From contig NZ_WUMN01000002.1 of NCBI RefSeq assembly GCF_009826935.1, positions 558,001-622,000 on the forward strand: 64,000 nt of DNA, in the 5' to 3' direction. Under the pieces are notes generated by a model. That model ran no database searches. It saw nothing but the letters and a program-made list of their open reading frames with translations, and was not told where the DNA came from. Each line of letters opens with the position of its first letter. Within the stretch, counting starts at the first letter, position 1. The stretch comes from Flavobacterium sp. Sd200 (GTDB lineage Bacteria > Bacteroidota > Bacteroidia > Flavobacteriales > Flavobacteriaceae). Made by a program: the position numbers and the translations under genes. Positions 18,677-26,288 of the stretch are shown here, one piece after another.

Positions 18677-19528
18677 ATGAAGCTATATTTTCTTTCGGCA
18701 CTGCTTTTTATAACCGCAGCCCTGCATGCACAGGATAAAACCCCTTATCAACTATACAGTAAAGACGGCAAAAAAACCACCTATAAAAAACTGATAAAAG
18801 CCGCTACGGGTGCCGATGTGCTCCTTTTTGGCGAACAGCACGACAACGCATTGGTGCACTGGCTTCAGCTTGAGGTTACAAAAGACCTTGCCGATGCAAA
18901 ACCACTTGTGCTTGGCGCCGAAATGATAGAGGCCGACAACCAAAAACAACTCGACCAGTATTTGGCAGGACAACTCGACCAAAAAGCTTTTGACACTCTT
19001 GCCCGCCTGTGGAACAATCATAAAACCGACTATAAGCCCCTTGTAGATCTTGCAAAACAAAAAAAGCTTGCGTTTATTGCCACTAACATTCCGCGCAGGT
19101 ATGCCAGCCTGGTTTATAAACAAGGATTTGAGGCACTTGACAAACTAACCGATGAAGAAAAAGCATGGATAGCCCCTTTGCCTATTGCTTATGATGCCAA
19201 CCTGCCGGGATACAAAAACATGCTGGCAATGGGCGGTGGGCACGGCGGAGACAAACTGCCAAAGGCACAGGCTATAAAAGATGCCACCATGGCACATTTT
19301 ATTGCCCAAAACCTTAAGCCCGGAACACTTTTTATTCACTACAACGGAACATATCACAGCGATAATTATGAGGGAATAAACTGGTATTTAAAAAAGAATA
19401 AGCCAGGCGTTAGTATTGTTACCATTGCTGCTGTTACCCAAAAGGAACTTGACAGCCTTGAAAAAGAATATCTAAATCTTGCCGACTTTATTATTGTGGT
19501 AGACGAGGATATGACAAAAACCTATTAA
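18677..19528 (+). CDS. ChaN-like (DUF399) exported protein
   Basis: A 283-aa protein with a signal peptide (LYFLSALLFITAALHAQ, cut before DKTP; no lipobox). GEQHD (52-56), His61, the EMIEADNQKQLDQYL segment and the HYNGTYHS motif near residue 225 are typical of the ChaN/Tiki-like superfamily. Its members include an iron-regulated haem-binding lipoprotein and metal-dependent proteases. The sequence supports a periplasmic metalloprotein; substrate and link to haem uptake are unproven. Upstream is a 200-base gap from the HMG-CoA synthase gene, which is divergent. The next gene (DinB-like) is convergent. Confidence 0.85.
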   Translation: MKLYFLSALLFITAALHAQDKTPYQLYSKDGKKTTYKKLIKAATGADVLLFGEQHDNALVHWLQLEVTKDLADAKPLVLGAEMIEADNQKQLDQYLAGQLDQKAFDTLARLWNNHKTDYKPLVDLAKQKKLAFIATNIPRRYASLVYKQGFEALDKLTDEEKAWIAPLPIAYDANLPGYKNMLAMGGGHGGDKLPKAQAIKDATMAHFIAQNLKPGTLFIHYNGTYHSDNYEGINWYLKKNKPGVSIVTIAAVTQKELDSLEKEYLNLADFIIVVDEDMTKTY

Positions 19529-19597
19529 TTTATTTCGCCGCCAGCTTCCATAAATCAAAAAAAAAAAATGGTTTGTTACAATTAGTGGCTTACCTTT

Positions 19598-20068
19598 CTA
19601 TAGCTGCTCTGTTATTTTGCGAAGCATTACTATTTGCCCAAGGTGGTAATAACTGTGTTCTATAATGCCTTCTAAATTGCGGTGGTAAGTGCTGTATTTT
19701 TCATCCACAAAAACATCGCGCAGCCTATCGGGCGGTAGCTGCTCTACTACCTTCACGAAGGCTTCGGCATTGGTTAGAAGTTCAGACACCAACACATGCC
19801 ATTCGGTTTCCGATTGTATGGGCGGAACATCAAAACTATATTTATCGCTAATATCGAGCGCACCGCCGTTAAGCACCCTGAGTACACCACCCAAATAATA
19901 ATTTATATGATAGGTAAGTGCTGCAATGGTGTTTAGTCCGTGCACTTTTAAGGTGGCCTGCTGCCATCCTGTTGCCTCCAACTGTTCTTTATAATTGGTG
20001 TTGGCAATCCACTTCCCGTCGAGAAAAACTTCGCGCAGGCGGTTGGCTATAAACTGGTTTGATTGCAT
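19598..20068 (-). CDS. DinB-like four-helix protein
   Basis: A 156-aa helical protein. TYHINYY near residue 52 and HSYYHLGQIVML near residue 138 give the three-histidine arrangement that binds a metal in the DinB/YfiT four-helix superfamily. These proteins include thiol transferases and damage-inducible proteins of uncertain role; the substrate here is unknown. It is convergent with the ChaN-like gene and lies next to an 820-base repeat region. The start at ATG 20068 gives MQSNQFIANRLREVF, typical for the family. Confidence 0.85.
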   Translation of the reverse strand: MQSNQFIANRLREVFLDGKWIANTNYKEQLEATGWQQATLKVHGLNTIAALTYHINYYLGGVLRVLNGGALDISDKYSFDVPPIQSETEWHVLVSELLTNAEAFVKVVEQLPPDRLRDVFVDEKYSTYHRNLEGIIEHSYYHLGQIVMLRKITEQL

Positions 20069-20102
20069 TGCGGTGTTTTTTATAAAGATAAGGAATTTTA
20101 AA

Positions 20103-20172
20103 GTAGAGACGCATTGCCATGCGTCTCCAAAAACACACAGATTATGTTAGACGCAATGCATTGCATCTCTAC
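20103..20172. repeat. GAGACGCAATGCATTGCGTCTC-type short repeats (two copies)
   Basis: 20103-20127 reads gtagagacgcattgcc then its mirror atgcgtctc. 20147-20172 reads tagacgcaatgcattgcatc then tctacc. The same imperfect palindrome recurs near 25192 and twice near 46809-46897, always between genes. Confidence 0.8.
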
Positions 20173-20244
20173 CAATACGGAACGTAAAAAATTCTCGAGG
20201 AGAAAAGACGAAGCGATCAAAACCTCTAATTATTTGCCACATAA

Positions 20245-20476
20245 CAAAATTAAACCTACAAGGTCAGAAAAAAACCTTGCAGATTAGCAGCGAGTTCCTG
20301 CAAGGTTTTAACAACTTGTAGGTATTGATAAACTGTAGAGATGTCTCAATTCCGCTGCGCTGCATTCGACATGGAAAACCCTACAGCCGGATGCGCTGTT
20401 CCATTTTGAGCGTAGTGCAACGAAGTCGAAAAATCTTAAATCAGGTTAACAGATGGCTTCGTGCCTCGCCATGACG
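20245..20476. repeat. Copy 1 of a 230-bp block
   Basis: 232 bases beginning caaaattaaacctacaag and ending gtgcctcgccatgacg. Nearly identical to copy 2, offset by 317 bases. It contains several inverted sub-sections such as gcaaggttttaaca and its partner. No coding frame is present. Confidence 0.85.
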
Positions 20477-20561
20477 TGCTTGACGAAAACACCGCATAAC
20501 CACACAGTACCCGTAACCGTCTTTGCGAGGAGGAACGACGAAGCAATCTAATTTTTCATAG

Positions 20562-20795
20562 CAAAATTAAACCTACAAGGTCAGAAAAAGACCTTACAGG
20601 TTAACAGCGAGTTCCTGCAAGGTTTTAATAACCTTGTAGGTATTGACAAACTGTAGAGATGTCTCAATTCCGCTGCGCTGCATTCGACATGGAAAACCCT
20701 TATAGCCGGATGCGCTGTTCCATTTTGAGCGTAGCGCAGCGAAGTCGAAAAATCTTAAATCAGGTTAACAGATGGCTTCGTGCCTCGCCATGACG
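20562..20795. repeat. Copy 2 of a 230-bp block
   Basis: 234 bases, high identity to copy 1, with small differences at about ten sites (for example accttgc against accttac). The last shared bases are tgcctcgccatgacg. Copy 2 is also preceded by a gacgaagcaatc word close to gacgaagcgatc before copy 1, so the duplication unit may extend upstream. Confidence 0.85.
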
Positions 20796-20837
20796 GTGCG
20801 TGAAGAAAGGAATAAATTATGAAACCCACCAAGTAAT

Positions 20838-20867
20838 AAAAAACGCCCCTTAAAAAAGAGGCGTTTC
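20838..20867 (-). terminator. glyS terminator
   Basis: AAACGCC (20841-20847) pairs with GGCGTTT (20860-20866) around an A/T loop. The strand leaving glyS ends in GCGTTTTTTATT, a run of Ts. It lies about 20 bases beyond the glyS stop. Confidence 0.85.
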
Positions 20868-20889
20868 ATATATCATCTAAAAAATAAAA

Positions 20890-22431
20890 TTACATTTTCA
20901 TCAGCCAGTTTCTAACCGAAACCTCTTCGTTTATAATGCCGCGCAGTTCAGAGATGGCAACCCTGTCCTGTTTCATGGTGTCGCGGTGGCGAATGGTTAC
21001 TGTTTGGTCTTCCAGCGTTTGGTGGTCAACCGTAATACAAAACGGTGTGCCCAGTGCATCCTGGCGGCGGTAGCGGCGGCCAACGGCATCTTTCTCATCA
21101 TAAGCCACATTAAAGTCCCACTTAAGGTCGTCTATAATTTGGCGGGCAACTTCCGGCAGGCCGTCTTTTTTAACCAATGGCAGTACCGCAGCCTTTGTTG
21201 GCGCTAATACAGCAGGAAGACTAAGCACGGTGCGTACAGAACCATCCTCAAGCGTCTCTTCTTTCAACGAAGTAGAGAACACCGCAAGGAACATCCTGTC
21301 TAAACCTACCGATGTTTCTACCACATAAGGCACATAGTTTTCGTTTAGTTCAGGGTCAAAATACTGTAGTTTTTTACCACTATGCTCTTCGTGCGCCTTA
21401 AGGTCGAAATCAGTACGGCTATGAATACCCTCAAGCTCTTTAAAGCCAAACGGGAAGTTAAACTCAATATCGGCAGCAGCGTTGGCATAGTGCGCAAGCT
21501 TTTCGTGGTCGTGGAAACGGTAATTTTGTTTGCCCAATCCAAGCGAAAGGTGCCATTTTAAACGGGTTTCTTTCCAGTATTCATACCACTGCATTTCTTT
21601 GCCAGGCTGTACAAAAAACTGCATTTCCATTTGTTCAAATTCCCTCATTCGGAAGATGAACTGGCGTGCAACGATTTCGTTACGGAACGCCTTACCGGTT
21701 TGTGCAATACCAAACGGAACCTTCATCCTGCCGGTTTTCTGCACGTTAAGGAAGTTTACAAAAATACCCTGTGCCGTTTCCGGGCGCAGATACAGGTCCA
21801 TAGCATTGGCAGCCTCAGCGCCCAGCTTGGTGCCAAACATAAGGTTAAACTGGCGCACATCGGTCCAGTTTTTAGAGCCTGTATCGGGGTCGGCAATTTC
21901 AAGCTCTTCAATAAGGGCTTTTACATCGGCCAGATTCTCTGTTTCAAGGCTGCGCGCCATGCGTTGCAGTATGGCATCTTTGCGCTCTAAATATTCTTTG
22001 GTGCGTGCATTGGTAGCCTTAAACTCTTCTTCGTTAAAGGCATCGCCATATTTGGCACGTGCTTTTTCTATTTCTTTTTGTGCTTTCTGGTTCAGCTTTT
22101 CGGCATAATCCTCAATAAGCACGTCGGCCCTAAAGCGCTTTTTACTGTCTTTGTTATCAATAAGCGGGTCGTTAAAAGCATCTACGTGGCCACTGGCTTT
22201 CCAGGTGGTAGGGTGCATAAAAATTGCGGCATCTATACCCACAATGTTTTCGTGCATTTGCACCATGCTTTTCCACCAGTATTCGCGGATGTTCTTTTTT
22301 AGTTCGGCACCGTTCTGACCATAGTCATACACTGCACTTAAACCATCATAAATTTCGCTCGACTGAAATATGTATCCGTACTCCTTTGCGTGCGAGATAA
22401 CGTTCTTAAATTGATCTTCTTGTTTTGCCAT
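20890..22431 (-). CDS. glyS: Glycyl-tRNA synthetase, dimeric class II type
   Basis: A 513-aa protein that charges tRNA-Gly. Class II motifs are present: FRNEIVARQFIFRMREFEQMEMQFF contains motif 2, YVVETSVGLDRMFLAVF is motif 3, and the RPETAQGIFVNF segment lies near residue 217. This is the alpha2 type (eukaryote/archaea-like) used by Bacteroidetes, not the alpha2beta2 proteobacterial enzyme. It reads from MAKQEDQFKNVISH. A TATTTTTG box sits four bases before the ATG, which would make the transcript nearly leaderless. The gene has its own terminator. Confidence 0.95.
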   Translation of the reverse strand: MAKQEDQFKNVISHAKEYGYIFQSSEIYDGLSAVYDYGQNGAELKKNIREYWWKSMVQMHENIVGIDAAIFMHPTTWKASGHVDAFNDPLIDNKDSKKRFRADVLIEDYAEKLNQKAQKEIEKARAKYGDAFNEEEFKATNARTKEYLERKDAILQRMARSLETENLADVKALIEELEIADPDTGSKNWTDVRQFNLMFGTKLGAEAANAMDLYLRPETAQGIFVNFLNVQKTGRMKVPFGIAQTGKAFRNEIVARQFIFRMREFEQMEMQFFVQPGKEMQWYEYWKETRLKWHLSLGLGKQNYRFHDHEKLAHYANAAADIEFNFPFGFKELEGIHSRTDFDLKAHEEHSGKKLQYFDPELNENYVPYVVETSVGLDRMFLAVFSTSLKEETLEDGSVRTVLSLPAVLAPTKAAVLPLVKKDGLPEVARQIIDDLKWDFNVAYDEKDAVGRRYRRQDALGTPFCITVDHQTLEDQTVTIRHRDTMKQDRVAISELRGIINEEVSVRNWLMKM

Positions 22432-22754
22432 GCTGCAAAAATATAAAAAGGGATTATTGTGGTGTATAATTTGTTAAGAAAATTTACCTTCTTTACGCTA
22501 CGCTTTTTGGGTTATACCACAGAGATACACAAAGGCAACTTTACCATCAACAAAAGGAAATTAAGATATAGCCTTTGGCTTGCCCCCAAAAGACATGATC
22601 GTCCTGATCAGCCGCAACTTAAGATTCGAAGTCATTATTACGTTTAGTCTTCCCGCAACTAAATGGCAAACTTCATTTCTCCAGATATCTCTATGGCATA
22701 GCGGGCAAATCAGAAACCAAATATTTTCTATATTAGCGCAACTAAAAACCCTTC
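22432..22754. other. Gap between glyS and comF, nothing recognised but a repeat fragment
   Basis: 323 bases. Near 22513-22536 lies a fragment (taccacagagatacacaaag) of the same family as the inverted repeat at 54602-54812. The short open frames at 22459-22647 and 22580-22762 have no homology that I recognise and no obvious ribosome-binding context. No hairpin terminator is visible. Confidence 0.6.
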
Positions 22755-23438
22755 ATGTTTAAAAGCCTTGTAAATCTGTTCTTTCCTGCTACCTGTGCAG
22801 GTTGCGATGCACTGCTGCTTGAAGGCGAACCCGTAGTGTGCACCACATGCAGGCACGAACTGCCTTTTACCCGGCATCATTTAGACAGCCAAAACGAAAC
22901 GACTAAACGGTTTTATGGACGGCTGCCTTTAGAGCATTCGTCGGCACTGCTGTATTTTCATAAAGAGGGCATCGTTCAGGAGCTTGTTCATAATTTAAAA
23001 TACAGGGGGCAGCAACAGGTGGGCGGTTTAATGGGCAGCCTGTATGCACCACAACTTAAAAGCGTACCTGCCCTGCAAAGCGTGACAGACATCATCCCCG
23101 TGCCCCTGCATCCTAAAAAACTACGCGAACGTGGCTACAACCAGGTTACCGAATTTGGAAAGACCATAGCCGCCATACTGGGTGTTGCTTATACTGATGA
23201 TGTTTTACTGCGAAACACCTACAATAAAACCCAAACCCTTAAAAACCGCGAACTTCGTGCAGGCATTATTAACAGTGCCTTTGCGGTTAATTATAATGAT
23301 GTGCACCACAACAAACACTTTTTACTGGTAGACGACGTTATTACAACCGGAGCAACTCTCGAAGCCTGCGGAAAGTTACTGTTGCAAATTCCGGGGGCTA
23401 AACTCAGCATTGTTACCATTGCCTATGCCCATTCTTAA
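22755..23438 (+). CDS. comF: ComF family phosphoribosyltransferase-like protein
   Basis: A 227-aa protein. The N-terminus has the four-cysteine zinc finger of ComF (Cys14, Cys17, Cys29, Cys32). The C-terminal half has the PRPP-binding motif LLVDDVITTGAT near residues 193-204 and the RERGYNQ motif (about 125-131) of this family. ComF is needed for natural transformation, probably in handling of single-stranded DNA; its use in this host is not shown by context. It is followed after 79 bases by the Ig-like lipoprotein. Confidence 0.9.
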   Translation: MFKSLVNLFFPATCAGCDALLLEGEPVVCTTCRHELPFTRHHLDSQNETTKRFYGRLPLEHSSALLYFHKEGIVQELVHNLKYRGQQQVGGLMGSLYAPQLKSVPALQSVTDIIPVPLHPKKLRERGYNQVTEFGKTIAAILGVAYTDDVLLRNTYNKTQTLKNRELRAGIINSAFAVNYNDVHHNKHFLLVDDVITTGATLEACGKLLLQIPGAKLSIVTIAYAHS

Positions 23439-23517
23439 GTTTAAAAGGGTTCTTAGGTAAAAAACATTTCGGTAGCATTAAATATAATCGTTATTTTGTA
23501 GGGTGAAAATAAACTGT

Positions 23518-25131
23518 ATGCCAAAGTCTAAACTACTTATTTTTATTATAGGCCTTTGTGTGGCCATTACAAGCTGTGCAAAAAGAGGCAGCATTACCGG
23601 AGGTTTAAAAGACACCATCCCTCCCACGATAGTAAAGAGTACGCCCAAAAATATGAGTACCAACTTTACAGGCAGCGAGATCCGTATTGATTTTGATGAG
23701 TATGTAAAAATAAAAGATGTAAACAAACAGCTTATCATCTCCCCACCACTAAAAAACCAGCCGTTTATTATGCCGGCAGGATCGGCCAGCAAGTTTATAA
23801 AAATAAGCATTAAAGATACCTTACAGCCTAATACTACCTACAGTTTTAACTTTGGGCAAAGCATTACCGATAACAATGAGGGCAACCCCTACTCTCAGTT
23901 CAGGTTTATATTTTCTACAGGAAGCTATATTGATTCGCTCTCGCAATCCGGCAGCATTAAAGACGCCTACAACCGCGAGAACGATAATTTTGTGACCGTA
24001 ATGCTCTATGAGGCTAACGAAACCTTTAACGACAGTACCATATACAAACAAAAGCCACGCTATGTTACCAACACTTTAGACAGCGCTGTGGTGTTCTCGC
24101 TGCAAAACCTTAAAGCCGGAAAATATCACCTGTTTGCACTTAAAGATGTGGGGAGCAACTACCTCTTTAACCCTAAGACCGATAAGCTTGCGTTCTTAAA
24201 TAAGACCATTACTGTTCCGTCAGACACTTTACATCAGCTAAAACTGTTTAAAGAAAAAGGGCGTTACAAAGCCGTAAAACCCACACAGGCATCGTCTAAC
24301 AGGCTGTTTTTAGGATATGAAGGCAAAGACCCTAAAGGCATAAAGGTAGATGTTAAAAACGGCACCGGAACTACCAGCCTTGCCACCACAGTTACAACCA
24401 TGCGCGGAAAAGATTCACTGCAAGTATGGCTGCCGCGCGAGGTAAAAGATTCGCTACAGGTAAAGGTGACCAAGAATGATGTGGTGAACGATTTTGTAGT
24501 GAAGATAAAAGAAATGAAGGCTGCCGACTCGCTTACTGTTGATGCTGTTCAAAGGGGCGGACTGCACTTTAGGGAGAAGTTTACACTCAATCCTTCTACA
24601 CCACTGGTTAACATAGATGCGTCTAAAATTACGCTTGTAGATAAAGACTCTATTGCTGTGCCTTTTACACACAAGTATGACGATTTTAATAACGAACTGG
24701 TTTTTGACTTTAAGAAAGACGAAAACCAAAAATATAATTTTGTGATGATGCCGGGTGCAATGACCGATTTTTATGGTAAAGCTAACGACACCCTGAATTA
24801 TAAACTAACCACCCGAAGCTATGCCGATTATGGCAATCTACAGGTAAACCTCGAAAATGTAAAGCGTTTTCCTGCAATTGTTGAAATTACCGATGCTAAA
24901 GGAAAAGTCTATGCAAGCCATTACACCGAAAGCGAGACCAAAATCTATTTTGACGCCGTAATGCCAAGCAAATATGTATTGCGTATTATTTATGACGACA
25001 ATAAGAACCGCGAATGGGATACGGGAGACTATCTGAATAAAATTCAACCTGAAGAGGTAATTTATTTCCCTAAAGAAATAGATGTACGCGCCAACTGGGA
25101 TGTAGAACAGCCTTTCCCGGCCGGGGGATAA
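23518..25131 (+). CDS. Ig-like domain lipoprotein
   Basis: A 537-aa protein from ATG 23518. A GTG at 23503 is in frame, but the lipoprotein signal fits the later start: KLLIFIIGLCVAITSC puts the lipobox cysteine at residue 20. Residues about 29-125 form a Big_5/SbsA-type Ig-like domain (PPTIVKSTPKNMSTNF, then FGQSITDNNEGNP). The rest is beta-rich with a DDNKNREWDTGDY motif near the end that recalls calcium-binding sites of adhesin domains. It would be anchored in the outer membrane. Its role is unknown; such proteins are common in Flavobacteriia. Confidence 0.85.
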   Translation: MPKSKLLIFIIGLCVAITSCAKRGSITGGLKDTIPPTIVKSTPKNMSTNFTGSEIRIDFDEYVKIKDVNKQLIISPPLKNQPFIMPAGSASKFIKISIKDTLQPNTTYSFNFGQSITDNNEGNPYSQFRFIFSTGSYIDSLSQSGSIKDAYNRENDNFVTVMLYEANETFNDSTIYKQKPRYVTNTLDSAVVFSLQNLKAGKYHLFALKDVGSNYLFNPKTDKLAFLNKTITVPSDTLHQLKLFKEKGRYKAVKPTQASSNRLFLGYEGKDPKGIKVDVKNGTGTTSLATTVTTMRGKDSLQVWLPREVKDSLQVKVTKNDVVNDFVVKIKEMKAADSLTVDAVQRGGLHFREKFTLNPSTPLVNIDASKITLVDKDSIAVPFTHKYDDFNNELVFDFKKDENQKYNFVMMPGAMTDFYGKANDTLNYKLTTRSYADYGNLQVNLENVKRFPAIVEITDAKGKVYASHYTESETKIYFDAVMPSKYVLRIIYDDNKNREWDTGDYLNKIQPEEVIYFPKEIDVRANWDVEQPFPAGG

Positions 25132-25420
25132 CATGGCTTTGGTTAGGCATTCAGAATCATGGCAATGTGGTCAAAATAGCACTTTTTTACGGAGACGCAA
25201 TGCGTAGCGTCTCTACTGAAGAAACTGCACTGAATATACCGAACCGTCATGCGAGGTAAAGGGCTATTTATTAAATTACTATAGAGATTTTCCGACTTCG
25301 TTGCACTACGCTCAAAATGGAATAACGCACTCAAATAGGGTTCTTCCATTCCGGGTTCGTCACAGAGGAATTGAGGAATCTATCTAAACTTTATATCCTG
25401 CAACATGAATCAGTACATGT
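25132..25420. other. Gap with GAGACGC palindrome and decayed repeat
   Basis: A copy of the GAGACGC palindrome (25192-25216, gagacgcaatgcgtagcg then tctctac) and text similar to the 20245/20562 blocks (gacttcgttgcactacgc, reversed, near 25292-25310). The stretch 25290-25330 corresponds to the reverse complement of part of those blocks. No gene is seen. Confidence 0.7.
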
Positions 25421-26185
25421 TTAGATCAACTTAAAATCATCCCTATCATTTAAAAAGGCAAACTTTTTACGGGTTTCCAGCAATGCATCTTTATCAAGAA
25501 CAACGGTTACTACGTCATCCGTTTCAAAAGGTTCAGTAATATAAGCACCTAACGCATCTATAACCTGGCTGTGACCGCTATAGGCATGGCCATTACCATC
25601 TACTCCCACACGGTTTACTCCAATGGCATAGCTAAGGTTCTCAATGGCACGTGCACGCAGTAGGCTGTCCCACGCAAGGGTGCGAATTTGGGGCCAGTTG
25701 GCAACATACAGCAGCAGGTCATATTCTTCCACATTACGCGCAAAAACAGGAAAACGCAGGTCATAACACACCAACGGGCATATCTTCCAGCCTTTATACT
25801 CTACTATAAGTTTTTCGGTTCCGGCAGTATAAAATTTATCTTCACCTGCAAACGAAAACAGGTGGCGCTTGTTGTAGGTTTTTACTTCGCCATCGGGCAG
25901 TACAAAAAACAGGCGGTTGTAATATTTTCCATCCTTTTCTATTACCAAACTACCGGTTACCGCACAGTTGTTTGCCGCAGCAGTTTTTTTCATCCAGGCA
26001 ACCGATGCCCCGTTTTCGTTCTCGGCAACTGCCGAAGGATTCATCGTAAATCCTGTAGCAAACATTTCGGGTAGAACGATGAGGTCGGTACCCTGTTTGA
26101 TCGCTGCTATTTTTTGTGTAAAATTATCAAGGTTTGCCTGCGGGTTTTCCCACACAAGCGATGTTTGTATAATAGAGATATTCAT
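25421..26185 (-). CDS. yafV: Omega-amidase of the nitrilase superfamily (YafV-like)
   Basis: A 254-aa carbon-nitrogen hydrolase. The catalytic triad is visible as Glu40 (VLPEMF), Lys106 (YNKRHLF) and Cys140 (LVCYDLRFP), each in its usual context. YafV/Nit2-type enzymes hydrolyse alpha-ketoglutaramate and alpha-ketosuccinamate, removing toxic by-products of glutamine and asparagine transamination. The length fits the family. It starts MNISIIQTSLVW and is flanked by repeat-rich gaps. The closest alternative is another branch of the nitrilase superfamily. Confidence 0.9.
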   Translation of the reverse strand: MNISIIQTSLVWENPQANLDNFTQKIAAIKQGTDLIVLPEMFATGFTMNPSAVAENENGASVAWMKKTAAANNCAVTGSLVIEKDGKYYNRLFFVLPDGEVKTYNKRHLFSFAGEDKFYTAGTEKLIVEYKGWKICPLVCYDLRFPVFARNVEEYDLLLYVANWPQIRTLAWDSLLRARAIENLSYAIGVNRVGVDGNGHAYSGHSQVIDALGAYITEPFETDDVVTVVLDKDALLETRKKFAFLNDRDDFKLI

Positions 26186-26288
26186 ACTTTTTATTTAAAG
26201 TTATAAAAATACTGATTTGTGTTTTATTGTTACACAGAGACAAGCAGAGATTTTCCGTAGAGATTCACAAAGAAAATCATACAACAAT

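Larger units (their letters stand above)
20069..20837. other. Gene-free region with interspersed and duplicated repeats
   Basis: Between the DinB-like gene and the glyS terminator there is no credible coding frame. The stretch holds the GAGACGCAATGCATTG type repeat near 20103-20172 and two copies of a 230-bp block (20245-20476 and 20562-20795), in a series of short imperfect palindromes that look like decayed non-coding elements. Confidence 0.8.

Noticed and set aside
20245..20795. Duplicated block as an insertion sequence
   Set aside because: No transposase frame, no terminal inverted repeats and no target duplication are visible, so it is listed only as a repeat.
21530..22108. 192-aa open frame on the + strand inside glyS
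   Set aside because: It lies fully within the glycyl-tRNA synthetase gene on the other strand, is rich in Ser and Arg as antisense frames usually are, and shows no family motif.
22459..22762. Two small frames between glyS and comF
   Set aside because: 60-62 codons, no recognisable protein features, and the second overlaps the comF start; more likely chance frames.
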